Below are positions 54,150-63,700 of a stretch of DNA of 64,000 nt, piece by piece. Below the pieces are notes generated by a model. That model was not told where the DNA came from, ran no database searches, and saw nothing but the letters and a program-made list of their open reading frames with translations. Source of the stretch: Flavobacterium supellecticarium (GTDB lineage: Bacteria; Bacteroidota; Bacteroidia; Flavobacteriales; Flavobacteriaceae); NCBI RefSeq assembly GCF_004801375.1, contig NZ_SSNZ01000001.1, positions 310,001 to 374,000 on the forward strand. The letters are read 5' to 3'. How positions within the stretch are numbered: the stretch's first letter is position 1; each line of letters begins with the position of its first letter. Position numbers and translations under genes: made by a program.

Positions 54150-54578
54150 TTAAAATTTGAATCTTTTACTTTTTATATTTCTAGGATTTTCAACTTTCTG
54201 AATAACTTCTTCACAAGTGGGTAACGTTGCTGTAGTAAGATTCTTTAGCTCAACATTTCTTATCCAAATACCCGCATTTCGATAAACTAAGTTCATCCCA
54301 TATATCTCAAATTTTCCAATTATACCGGGTTCATACTTCACAAACATGCAACCGCATATACTTTCTTTGTCGTCTCCTTCAAACTTGAGATAGGTAGCTA
54401 ACCTAAGCTCCTCCTTTAGCCCATCTTCCAGACCTAACAGAGAATCATACAAATACTGTTTCACACTTTTCTCAAGAGTTTCACTGTAACAAGCATTGGT
54501 TTGAAATGCTTTAGTATCATAACCCTTTCCTTCAAGTTCATCGACCAAATTTTTCAATGCCTTTTCGATCCTTTCCAT
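54150..54578 (-). CDS. Hypothetical protein within the transfer operon
   Basis: 142 aa without signal peptide or membrane segment; a soluble, mixed-charge protein (CMFVKYEPGIIGKFEIYGMNLVYRNAG region). I do not recognise the family. It sits between two TraI-like genes, overlapping neither (2 and 7 bp gaps), an unusual position for an insertion into the conserved tra order. Could be an immunity or regulatory accessory gene. Confidence 0.65.
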   Translation of the reverse strand: MERIEKALKNLVDELEGKGYDTKAFQTNACYSETLEKSVKQYLYDSLLGLEDGLKEELRLATYLKFEGDDKESICGCMFVKYEPGIIGKFEIYGMNLVYRNAGIWIRNVELKNLTTATLPTCEEVIQKVENPRNIKSKRFKF

Positions 54579-54585
54579 AATAGTC

Positions 54586-55287
54586 CTATTGTTGAATTCC
54601 GTAATATCTTTTTACACTTTCGATCTCAGATAGTGATTTTGACCGCTGTACACTCAACAGAATATTTTGGTTATTAAACTGGCGTAAACGATTATAACTT
54701 TTATCGATCTGATTGGAAGCTTCGTTGATAAGCTCCAATCTTTTTGCATCACTCATTTTTGTGGTAAAGGACTGTACGATCAAACTGATATGATCAATGT
54801 TCTGTAAGCTCTCGCCAAGTATGCCGGAGTTCACGTCCTCCATATAGTCCAATTCATCTGCTGTAAAATTGGCATCCTGTCTTAACAGATTCCAGAGCCG
54901 CCCGTATTCCTGTACCATCAAACCTTGCTTTTCTACGACATCCCTGATCCGCTGATAATAGCTGATGATACTTTTTACTTTGGTCAGTTCTTCATAATAG
55001 CTTTCATATTGCTTTTTCTGTTTATCCGTCCATTCTCCGATCTCCTTCAGCTTTAGCTTTGTTAATGTGTTTTCTAATGTCTTCTGTGCATTTTGCAACC
55101 AGATAACTTTGTTCTGCGCACGCTGGATTTTAAGATCAATGGCTTTAATAGCTTTATTGATCGCAGAAGTAACTAAACTAAAAATACCCAACGCCGCCGT
55201 TGCTCCCTGTACCGGTTGTACCGGAACCATCACCGTTGCCATCATTAAGCTGATGATCAACATTTTTATATACTTTCTCATACGCAT
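54586..55287 (-). CDS. traI: TraI-like conjugal transfer protein, first copy
   Basis: 233 aa from ATG 55287; a GTG at 55302 is in frame but overlaps traG and has no room for a ribosome site. Signal peptide (ends near VQGA), long helical/coiled-coil middle, then the shared core NFTADELDYMEDVNSGIL, MSDAKRLELINEA, LRQFNNQNILLSVQRSKSL. DUF4141/TraI position directly after traG is conserved. Confidence 0.82.
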   Translation of the reverse strand: MRMRKYIKMLIISLMMATVMVPVQPVQGATAALGIFSLVTSAINKAIKAIDLKIQRAQNKVIWLQNAQKTLENTLTKLKLKEIGEWTDKQKKQYESYYEELTKVKSIISYYQRIRDVVEKQGLMVQEYGRLWNLLRQDANFTADELDYMEDVNSGILGESLQNIDHISLIVQSFTTKMSDAKRLELINEASNQIDKSYNRLRQFNNQNILLSVQRSKSLSEIESVKRYYGIQQ

Positions 55288-55291
55288 AATT

Positions 55292-57775
55292 TTAAATTTC
55301 ACTCCTTAAATCATCCGCCATTGCTTTAATACCTTTAACCAGATCCCCTCCAAACTTGTCGGCATACTGCATTAGCTTGACCTTCTCCGTCTGTTCGGTC
55401 GTATATACCAGATACTCCTCCAGACTAACCTCGGTACGATAAACTTTGGATAGGACGCCACCAAGAGAGATAAAAACCTCTTTATACTTTTTCAAGGGAT
55501 CGTTCGCCTTATTAACGGATAGCACCTGCGCCTTTTCTTTCTCGGTCAAGCCTAACAGTTCCTGGATCTGGTCAAACTTGTTCTGGTATTTAGATTGATC
55601 AAGTAGAATTTTACAATCGGAGTTATTAATAATTGCCTGTTTTACCACAGGGGAAGAAATGATATCTTCGACTTCTTGCGTCACGACGATAGCTTCACCG
55701 AAGAATTTTCGAACTGTTTTAAACAGGTATTTAATATACTCCGCGAACCCCTCTTTCATTAAGGCTTTCCAAGCCTCTTCAATCAGGATCATTTTGCGAA
55801 TCCCTTTCATTTTTCGCATTTTGTTGATGAATACCTCCATTATTATAATGGTGACAGTCGGAAAAAGAATAGGATGATCTTTAATGTTATCCAACTCAAA
55901 AACGATAAATCGCTCTTGAAGGAGATTCAGGTTTTCGGTAGCATTTAATAGGTAATCAAATTCTCCGCCTTTATAGTACGGTCGGAGTACATACAGAAAA
56001 TTGTTAACATCAAAATCCTTTTCCTTTACTTTATCATCGGTTAACACTCCGACGTAATGTTCACGCAGAAAATCATAAAAGGTATTAAAACAGGGAAATA
56101 CATCTGTATTACTTTCCAGATAGGCATAATATCCGCCAATGGCATTGGACATAGCCACGTACTCCGATCGTTTAAATTCTTCGTCGTCTTTTTTCCATAA
56201 TGCAAGTAACAAAGTCTTGATACTTTCTTTTTTCTCTGTATCCAGGCTATCTCCTTCACCGATGTAGAATGGATTAAACCGGATTGGATTTTCTTCACTG
56301 TATGTGAAGTAGTACCCCTTAACCATATCACACAGACCTTTGTAAGAGTGACCAACATCAACCAATACAATATGCGTCCCCTGTTCATAGTAACTACGCA
56401 CCATATGATTTGTAAAGAAAGACTTGCCGCTACCGGAAGGACCGAGAATAAACTTGTTGCGGTTGGTGCATATACCCATCTTCATCGGCTCATCTGAAAT
56501 GTCAACATGAACAGGCTTTCCGGTCAGCCTATCTCCTAGCCTTATTCCCATCGGGCTGATCGAAGAGCGGTAACCAGTTTCGAGGTTCAGAAAACAGGTA
56601 GCTTGTTCCGCGAAAGTGTCGAACGTATCATTCATGGGGAAGTCGGCAGCATTGCCGGGAATTCCCGCCCAATATATCTGTGGTGCCCCAACGGTCTCCT
56701 GTTTAACAACAGCATCCATCTGTGCAAGAGCCGAAGAAACTTTATTTTTCAGTTCTTTCAATTCTTCCTTCTCATCACTCCATACCAATACATTAAAGTG
56801 TGCTTTTACGGGTAGCCGTTGCTGACTGATGGCTTCATTTAAAAAATCATTGGTAGCATCCCTGGCAATACTGTTTTCCCGGCTATAAGCCGACAGTGAC
56901 TGTAACCGCAAACGCTTACTTTCCAGCTTTTGCAATGTTTTCGCTGAATCTTCGATAAAGATGTACTGGCTATATACATGGTTGCATGGAAGTAATTGCC
57001 CCAATGTACTGGCAAATCCGATACTGAACTTTGTTCGGTCGGTGGAGTATTTATCATAGTTTATCCGGCTACCACATAAAGAGGGAAGATCGGCGGCATC
57101 TGCAAGTGTAAAGAGCTGTGCGGTTTGTCCTCCGACACGGATACCATCACTAAAACCAATGTCTTTAATAAAGATGGATTCCCTATCCGATGTAAGATTG
57201 CAATACCGTTCAATTAGTCCGACATTTCTTTTACCGCTTCTGAAATCTGATTCTGTAAGGCGTCTTAACTTGACAAAGCCACTTTCTTCTAAAATATGTT
57301 TGAACTGACCGCAGGAATCAACAAAATCCTGTAGATGATTTATATTCAGGTTTTCGTCGGGAACTATCGTCTTTCGGATCAGATTCGAAAACATCGAATT
57401 ACCTACTTTTCTATCTTTTGGTTTCTTTGTCAGAAAGATGTAACAACTATGATCCAGAAACGGACGTTCGTTAAAGAAACGATCACTGCTTCTCGATAAA
57501 AAACTGATATCATCTGCCGTAAAATCCGGTTTATATTTGGTGTCTAAAAACCAATCCTGCTTATACAATACAGTAAACTTTGGAAGTACCTTGATTGCCT
57601 TTATCCAGATTTGGTGAAACGCTTCATATTCATTATTTGACAATGTGAAAATTTCCGGTAGTTCTACCCGAAACCCAATTGTCATGTCTCCCTGTTTGCT
57701 TAATATACAATCATGCTCAATGCCCATGATCGGCATAATATCATCTATCCACTTCTCCATCGCACTTTCTCCCAT
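55292..57775 (-). CDS. traG: TraG-family conjugation ATPase (VirB4-like)
   Basis: 827 aa. Walker A GPSGSGKSF at about residues 443-451 and Walker B region MILIEEAWKALMKEG at about 660-675; N-terminal VirB4 domain before. Energises assembly of the secretion channel at the inner membrane. Size and motifs match TraG of Bacteroidota conjugative transposons. Named traG in this nomenclature, not the VirD4-type coupling protein. Confidence 0.92.
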   Translation of the reverse strand: MGESAMEKWIDDIMPIMGIEHDCILSKQGDMTIGFRVELPEIFTLSNNEYEAFHQIWIKAIKVLPKFTVLYKQDWFLDTKYKPDFTADDISFLSRSSDRFFNERPFLDHSCYIFLTKKPKDRKVGNSMFSNLIRKTIVPDENLNINHLQDFVDSCGQFKHILEESGFVKLRRLTESDFRSGKRNVGLIERYCNLTSDRESIFIKDIGFSDGIRVGGQTAQLFTLADAADLPSLCGSRINYDKYSTDRTKFSIGFASTLGQLLPCNHVYSQYIFIEDSAKTLQKLESKRLRLQSLSAYSRENSIARDATNDFLNEAISQQRLPVKAHFNVLVWSDEKEELKELKNKVSSALAQMDAVVKQETVGAPQIYWAGIPGNAADFPMNDTFDTFAEQATCFLNLETGYRSSISPMGIRLGDRLTGKPVHVDISDEPMKMGICTNRNKFILGPSGSGKSFFTNHMVRSYYEQGTHIVLVDVGHSYKGLCDMVKGYYFTYSEENPIRFNPFYIGEGDSLDTEKKESIKTLLLALWKKDDEEFKRSEYVAMSNAIGGYYAYLESNTDVFPCFNTFYDFLREHYVGVLTDDKVKEKDFDVNNFLYVLRPYYKGGEFDYLLNATENLNLLQERFIVFELDNIKDHPILFPTVTIIIMEVFINKMRKMKGIRKMILIEEAWKALMKEGFAEYIKYLFKTVRKFFGEAIVVTQEVEDIISSPVVKQAIINNSDCKILLDQSKYQNKFDQIQELLGLTEKEKAQVLSVNKANDPLKKYKEVFISLGGVLSKVYRTEVSLEEYLVYTTEQTEKVKLMQYADKFGGDLVKGIKAMADDLRSEI

Positions 57776-57811
57776 TTGGGGATTTCTCCCCGTTCCACAC
57801 CTTAATCTACC

Positions 57812-58468
57812 TCAAATGCTTTTTCCCTTTTTGCGTTGTCTCAACTCTATCTCACTCCCGTCTCTAACTTCTTGATTGATCTTTTGATTTTCTGCGGAGT
57901 GTAAATCTCTATATTGTCCGATCTGCAATCCCGCACGATAACCTTTAAGCATCCGGCAAGCAATCTCCCTATAAAACTTCTTTCTATCTTGATCCGTCTC
58001 GTTCAGAATATGATGTCGAACAATCTGACTGGCAATAAGCTTTGCCTCAAATGGTTCTTCAATCCGGTAAAGTTCTCCCGTTAATTGGTCCTTAAAAACA
58101 AGCGCCAAACAGAATTGCCCGTCCGACCGCCTATGTACAGGCTTTTGCATAGCAATTCCTATTTTAGATTCACCCTGTCTATCACACGCTCCAAAAATTT
58201 TGTCCCGGACCGATTTATTAATAACAATATCAACTGTTCTGTCATGCGGGTCGATAATGCGGCCAAATTGCAATCGGTCTTCATCCGGAAAAGGGAATCG
58301 GAACAAAAAACCTTGTTCTACCTGAAGGTAGATAGGTGTAAATGTTCGCTCACGAATACTGTTTTTTTCCCGCTCGTAATCCACATATTTATCGTAACTA
58401 ACATAGTATAAACTCTCGCAGGTCCCAATCTTTACATCCTGTCCTCGATACTTTACGTATTCTCCCAT
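57812..58468 (-). CDS. Hypothetical ICE protein (MGEYVKYRGQDVKIG type)
   Basis: 218 aa, soluble. The start MGEYVKYRGQDVKIGTCESLYY is like that of other uncharacterised proteins I associate with Bacteroidota conjugative elements. Ends with a basic RQRKKGKSI tail. First of three such genes between DUF4133 and traG-side genes. Function unknown. Confidence 0.65.
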   Translation of the reverse strand: MGEYVKYRGQDVKIGTCESLYYVSYDKYVDYEREKNSIRERTFTPIYLQVEQGFLFRFPFPDEDRLQFGRIIDPHDRTVDIVINKSVRDKIFGACDRQGESKIGIAMQKPVHRRSDGQFCLALVFKDQLTGELYRIEEPFEAKLIASQIVRHHILNETDQDRKKFYREIACRMLKGYRAGLQIGQYRDLHSAENQKINQEVRDGSEIELRQRKKGKSI

Positions 58469-58502
58469 CGCTAAAAATTCCTATCCATATCCAAACAATC
58501 TC

Positions 58503-59111
58503 TTACTTTCTACGCCCCCGTCGTCCCCTTTTCGGTTCTTTCTTAATTTTTTTTTGGCTATCATCCTTTTGTGAGGGGTTATTTTCGGCTTTAGCTGTAG
58601 CTTCACGCATCGACTTCTCTTCGGCGTCAATCTGTGCCTCTACCTCAGATTCAATTTCAGCAAGTAGTTCCTTTACACGGTTTCGTTCAGCAATCGTAAT
58701 TAGGTTGGTCATCGTTAACGGAATTGCTTCTGCTACAATTCGTTCCGACATCGGATTGTCTTTTACGAACTTCTTTTCATCGATTCCATATTCTCTTGCT
58801 ACACCAACAGGGTCAAGCTGCAATCCACCGGGTATTTTTACGATCATAACGTCTTTGGGAAGCATCGTCAGCTTCATATCCAGATCAACAAACTTCTTTT
58901 CGACTGTGTTATAGTAAAAAAAATAGATGTCTGCATAAAAGTTTCGCTTTCGCTCCGATAAGACAAGCGGCGCTACATCGATACAATCTTTAGCGCGCAA
59001 AACGCGCTCCCGCCAATCCACAACATATACCTGACCCGGTAATTCAATTTCAGGCAGAACGCCCTTTCTTCGTAATTGATAAAGTCTCTCTTGCTCATCA
59101 CTTAATTTCAT
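58503..59111 (-). CDS. Hypothetical ICE protein with repeated-domain module, short form
   Basis: 202 aa. Residues about 15-140 match the C-terminal part of the 383-aa neighbour: LPEIELPGQVYVVDWRER...FYYNTVEKKFVDLD...MLPKDVMIVKIPGG...LDPVGVAREYGID. A Lys/Arg-rich C-terminal tail (KKEPKRGRRGRRK) suggests nucleic acid contact. An SD (GGGAGG at 59116-59121) lies 4 bp before the ATG. Family unknown. Confidence 0.68.
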   Translation of the reverse strand: MKLSDEQERLYQLRRKGVLPEIELPGQVYVVDWRERVLRAKDCIDVAPLVLSERKRNFYADIYFFYYNTVEKKFVDLDMKLTMLPKDVMIVKIPGGLQLDPVGVAREYGIDEKKFVKDNPMSERIVAEAIPLTMTNLITIAERNRVKELLAEIESEVEAQIDAEEKSMREATAKAENNPSQKDDSQKKIKKEPKRGRRGRRK

Positions 59112-59189
59112 TTTTCCTCCCGCACTAAACTTCCACTAATAGAACGAAACGCTCGCTATCATTTCCTTAAATTCCTGTATTGATCAACC

Positions 59190-60341
59190 TTAGTAGCTCT
59201 GTCCCTTATTTCGCGTGGTTTTCAAAGCTGCATTTTTATCAAGCTGATCTTTTTGCGCTATCACTGGATTATTATTCTTGACCAGTCTTGAATAGGGTGT
59301 CTTTTCTATCGGGATAATCCGAGCTTCCGTCTTTGGCTGATAAGGATACCTATCAAGCAGATAATAAGGATCGCCATAGATTTCACGTCCCTCACCTATA
59401 GGATCTAGTGTTTCGATATCGGGAATAACAATCATTACAGAATGCTTAGGAAGTTCCTTTAAATCCCCATTGTCCGGTATTATCTTTCTGTTCAGATAAT
59501 CATAGAGAAAGACAAACTTGTTATCGTATTCATCATTACCGCGACCACCCGTATCTTTCAATTCTATTTTTTTCCAGAACTTGTTGGACGATCTCAATTC
59601 CCTTAACCGGGTATCCACATAGTAATCTTCATCAACAATCCGGATAACAGGTAGCTTTCCTCCCTTAATTCTTTCTTCCACATAGTCTGGGTTAGACCGG
59701 ATTTTCCAATCCTTTTTAGGTAGCTTTTCTACCGGAATACCATAGACTCTGGAAACTTCTTCGGGAACCTGTTTAACCAGGTGTTTAATTTTGACCAAGG
59801 TTGCCTTTTTATCATCCGTATCAATTATTTTCCCATTTTCGTCGATAAAAAAACCGTATTTTCCCTTGTAGGGTTCGAGTCCATTAAGATCAATAAATAC
59901 AAGCGGTTCATCTTTTTTCCGTATCTCACGTAATGAAACATCAATCTCATACTGAAAGCCATTTTTCTCAATAGTTGGGAGTTCCCGGATCGTGCACGGC
60001 ATAGGCATATTTTCAAGTTCCACCAATGCCTGCTTATCAAGCAATTTTACGCCATAGCTTTTGCCCAGCTTTTTATTAAAATTTTCAGCATAAGCAGATC
60101 CTTCGCCATAGCCCTCTTCAAAACATATCTTAGGAATCTTAACGGATGGCATCTTTGTATTTTCATTTTCAACAAGAAGCCCCGTTTTAGGATCAATCTT
60201 TACCGCATAGTAATTGTCATATTCTACCATGTCATCGATTGATATGATATTATCCGGATTACCAACCTGAATCAGCTCCTCAAATGTCGTATCAATACGA
60301 TACATATGTTCTCCAATAAAACAACGTTCTTCTTCTCTCAC
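59190..60341 (-). CDS. Hypothetical ICE protein with repeated-domain module, long form
   Basis: 383 aa starting at GTG 60341, supported by an AGGAGG site (60348-60353) 6 bp upstream; an ATG 12 codons later lacks one. Contains at least two copies of a module: one at about 115-215 (NGFQYEIDVSLREIRKKDEP...FFIDENGKIIDTD...VSRVYGIPVEKLP) and one at about 235-335 (LPVIRIVDEDYYVDTRLREL...DYLNRKIIPDN...LPKHSVMIVIPDIETLDPIG). The 202-aa gene product carries the same module once. Novel family to me. Confidence 0.68.
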   Translation of the reverse strand: MREEERCFIGEHMYRIDTTFEELIQVGNPDNIISIDDMVEYDNYYAVKIDPKTGLLVENENTKMPSVKIPKICFEEGYGEGSAYAENFNKKLGKSYGVKLLDKQALVELENMPMPCTIRELPTIEKNGFQYEIDVSLREIRKKDEPLVFIDLNGLEPYKGKYGFFIDENGKIIDTDDKKATLVKIKHLVKQVPEEVSRVYGIPVEKLPKKDWKIRSNPDYVEERIKGGKLPVIRIVDEDYYVDTRLRELRSSNKFWKKIELKDTGGRGNDEYDNKFVFLYDYLNRKIIPDNGDLKELPKHSVMIVIPDIETLDPIGEGREIYGDPYYLLDRYPYQPKTEARIIPIEKTPYSRLVKNNNPVIAQKDQLDKNAALKTTRNKGQSY

Positions 60342-60374
60342 GCTCCACCTCCTATCCTTGTATTAGATTAAACT

Positions 60375-60707
60375 TCACTTTTTCCTTTCCTTGCCAAATG
60401 CCTGAAAAACATTTCTGCTATTACATTTCACAACTTTGGGCACCTGCTTTCGCGCAAGCGCTTTCATCAAACCATGCTCTCCGTACTTATGGCTCATCTT
60501 GTATATTTTCATAACCAGCAATGTGCCACATCCTCCGATTAGGATCAGACAAACAACGGTGGGTAAACCTATGATATACATTACTGAATACAGTATCAGT
60601 AATCCCACAACGCCGCCGCCCAAATACCAGATATATTGTGCCTTTAAGCCCTTAAATTCGATGCTCTGGTTAATCCCTTTATTTATTTTGTAAACACTAT
60701 TTGACAT
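60375..60707 (-). CDS. TraF-like (DUF4133) conjugative transfer protein
   Basis: 110 aa. Two adjacent membrane helices (about 28-70: YIWYLGGGVVGLLILYSVMYIIG then LPTVVCLILIGGCGTLLVM) after FKGLKAQY, the DUF4133/TraF signature. VirB3-like inner-membrane component. The expected TraE (DUF4134) partner is not seen next to it in this window. Confidence 0.85.
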   Translation of the reverse strand: MSNSVYKINKGINQSIEFKGLKAQYIWYLGGGVVGLLILYSVMYIIGLPTVVCLILIGGCGTLLVMKIYKMSHKYGEHGLMKALARKQVPKVVKCNSRNVFQAFGKERKK

Positions 60708-60716
60708 ATTGTAATT

Positions 60717-63700
60717 TTATATTCTCATACCACTGTTTCTCTGACGCGAAGCCTGTATTACCACCGGTTCCAGTGTCTCCCCTTTTTCAGCCTGATGCTG
60801 TTCGTTTGGTCCAATGACAGCTGTCTCTTCGACCATCTCACCTTCGTTTAATCTATTTTCTTTGATTTTGAGCGATATTTCCCGCTCAAGACTACTCAAT
60901 TCGATTCTAAGCGCCTGTAATTCCTCTTCCTGTGAAAAACCCAGGGAACACAATTCCTCTAATCTTGGAATATTAGCGGAATGCTCCCTTATTTGTCGAT
61001 CATATGTGTACAGTAATCCGTCAATTCGTTCCAGCGCATTTAGGAAATAGCGCGCCGCAAGCTTTTCATTATTTGCATTAGGAAATCCTTGATTCGAGGT
61101 ATATTTTATGCCGTCATTCCTTTGAACATAAAGATTATGACTGTAACCGTAGGCAATTTTTCCGTTATACTCATGTGTCTCGTTAATCCTACGGATATAA
61201 AGATCAAAACCATAAAGCGTACCAATTTTCTGCTCTGTTTCTCCCTCTTTGGGTTTCCAATTTTTGAATAGATCAAGAAGATGTCTACCTATTAGATCCG
61301 GTTGCGTAGATGGGCAACCGATCAGTTTTACAGGATTAGCCTTTGTACCGTCATTTTCGTAATACAAGTTTTTTTCATAAACCAAATAGTCTTCTTTTAA
61401 CCGACTATAAGTGGCAGTATCTTTTTCCAGTTCATGGATAGTCGATTGCAAAAGATTCTTATTCACAAAAGCTTCACGAAAATGACTCGCTTTCAAGCTT
61501 TCCAAAACAGCTATTTTCTTTTGTAGCTTCGTCTTTTCAAGTAATGAGGTATCTCCGGACAGGATTGCGATATACTCCGCAAAATTCATCCCGGACTGTT
61601 CATCCAAAGCGCCTTCGTCGATCGTTCTTACGTTTAGCTCGCAGTTCTTCATCTGAGAAATGAAGGTCTGCTTATTCTTTAATAAGTTAAACTTATAGTT
61701 GTCCAGACTCTGTTCTACGGCATAGTAATAGGTCCTCACTTTGTTATCACGATACTGCTTCGCCGCCCAGTTTCCTTGCCTGCTTCCTCGGCCGTTTCGT
61801 TGCTCTAAGTCTTTGGGAGTCCACGGTATATCAACATGGTGCATGGCAATGACCCGCTGTTGCACATTAAGCCCTGTACCGGCTTTTTCCGTGCTACCAA
61901 TGAGAATACGAATCTCCCCATCGTTCATTTTTTTGAACAGATTCGAACGCTTCCAACCCACCCAGTTATTATCGTGAATGAACGTCACTTCATGCTCAGG
62001 TATGTCAAAGTCCCTGACAAGCTTGGTTTTCAACTCGTCATAAAGATTGAATTGATCAGACTTGGGCGTACCAATATCTGAGAATACAATCTGTGTACCT
62101 TTAAATGGTGTACTGTCGTGATACTCGGCAACAACCTGGCGGGCTATGTAATTGATCTTATTTTCGGGATGGTCGCAATAAACTATCTCATTAATTAACC
62201 GCATATCGGCCGACATTTTCTTAGCGTAGTTGGTTGCAATCAACATACGCGCTTTATCCTCGGCCTGACTTAACTGTCCTCTTCCGATCAATACGCCATC
62301 CCCTGTTTTAGCAAACTCTATTAAATTTTCAATAAACACCTGCTGTTCGGGTGTCGGTTTAATATTGATCAGTTTTTCATCTAGTTCCGGCTTATCAAGG
62401 CTAATGTGTTTTGCTGTCTTGTAGTCCGTAATCAGATTGTACAACAAAGCAAGTTCAGGGACTTTAATAAAATGCCGGAACCGCTCCTTTGCGATAATCT
62501 CATTCGTAACCGAGAACTCAAAATCTGTAGATTTTTTTGCATACACAGCGGCCCATCCATCAAAGTTTTCAATCCCGAGGCGCTCCATTTCGCGCGGTAT
62601 AAAATATTTAAAGATCAGGTACTCCTCCGTTAGACTATTTGAAATTGGTGTACCCGTCAGGAAAGTCACACAGATATCTGCATTGTACCGTAATTGTAAA
62701 GTTCTTACGGCAAACAACATATTAAGCGCTTTTTGACTCCCTTCCACATTACCCAGCCCCGCCACACGACTATGCCGAGTAGTAAAGGTTAGATTCTTAA
62801 ACTTATGGCTTTCATCCACAAACATATGGTCAAGTCCCATATCATTGAAGGTGATGCCGCTGTCTTTCTTTTTCTCAATATTAAACCGTACGGCTCTCAA
62901 TTTTCCGATAAGGTTCTTTTTTCGGATCTCAAGACCTTTGAGCACTTTCTTTGAAATATCCCCTCCTTCCTTCTGGGCTGTATCCAGATCCCGCTCGACA
63001 TTTTCGAGTTCCACATTAAAGATCTGTTGCTGAATTTCGGGAGACTGCGGTATCTTCCCGAATTGATCGTGCGTCAATATCACACAGTCCCAATCATTAT
63101 TTTTTATTTCGTGCAATAACCTAACTCGGTTCCGTGGTTCAAAGTCCTTTTCACTTGGAAACAACAATTTACCTGATGGATAAGCCTTTTTATAAGTGTC
63201 GGCAATATCACCCACGTTAGCCTTTAGCGCAAGTATGATAGGCTTTTGGATAATGCCAAACCTTTTCATTTCCATACCTGCAACTATCATTGTCAGTGTT
63301 TTGCCCAATCCCACTTCGTGGTCGATCAACGCCCCGCGATTTTGGATGATACGCCAGATGGCATTTTTTTGAGATACATAGAGATCTTCGATACCCAGTC
63401 CTTTTTTATCTAAGCCCGGAAATGTAAGGTGACTCCCATCGTACTCACGCAGCACATAACAATTATAAGTATCGTTGTATAGCTTTTCGATTTCTCTTTT
63501 ATCCACTTCGGGTAATGCCATCATCCAGCTAACAAAGCCATTCCGCATCACCTCTATCTTCTGATGTGCCAACTGGATCAGTTCATTGTCGGGAACACGG
63601 ATTTTTTTACCGTCCTTCTCTACTTCGTATGTAAAGAACGGAGCAGTGTTTTCCAGTGCATGCTCAAATAATGTATAGCCATACACTTTACTACCTCTAT

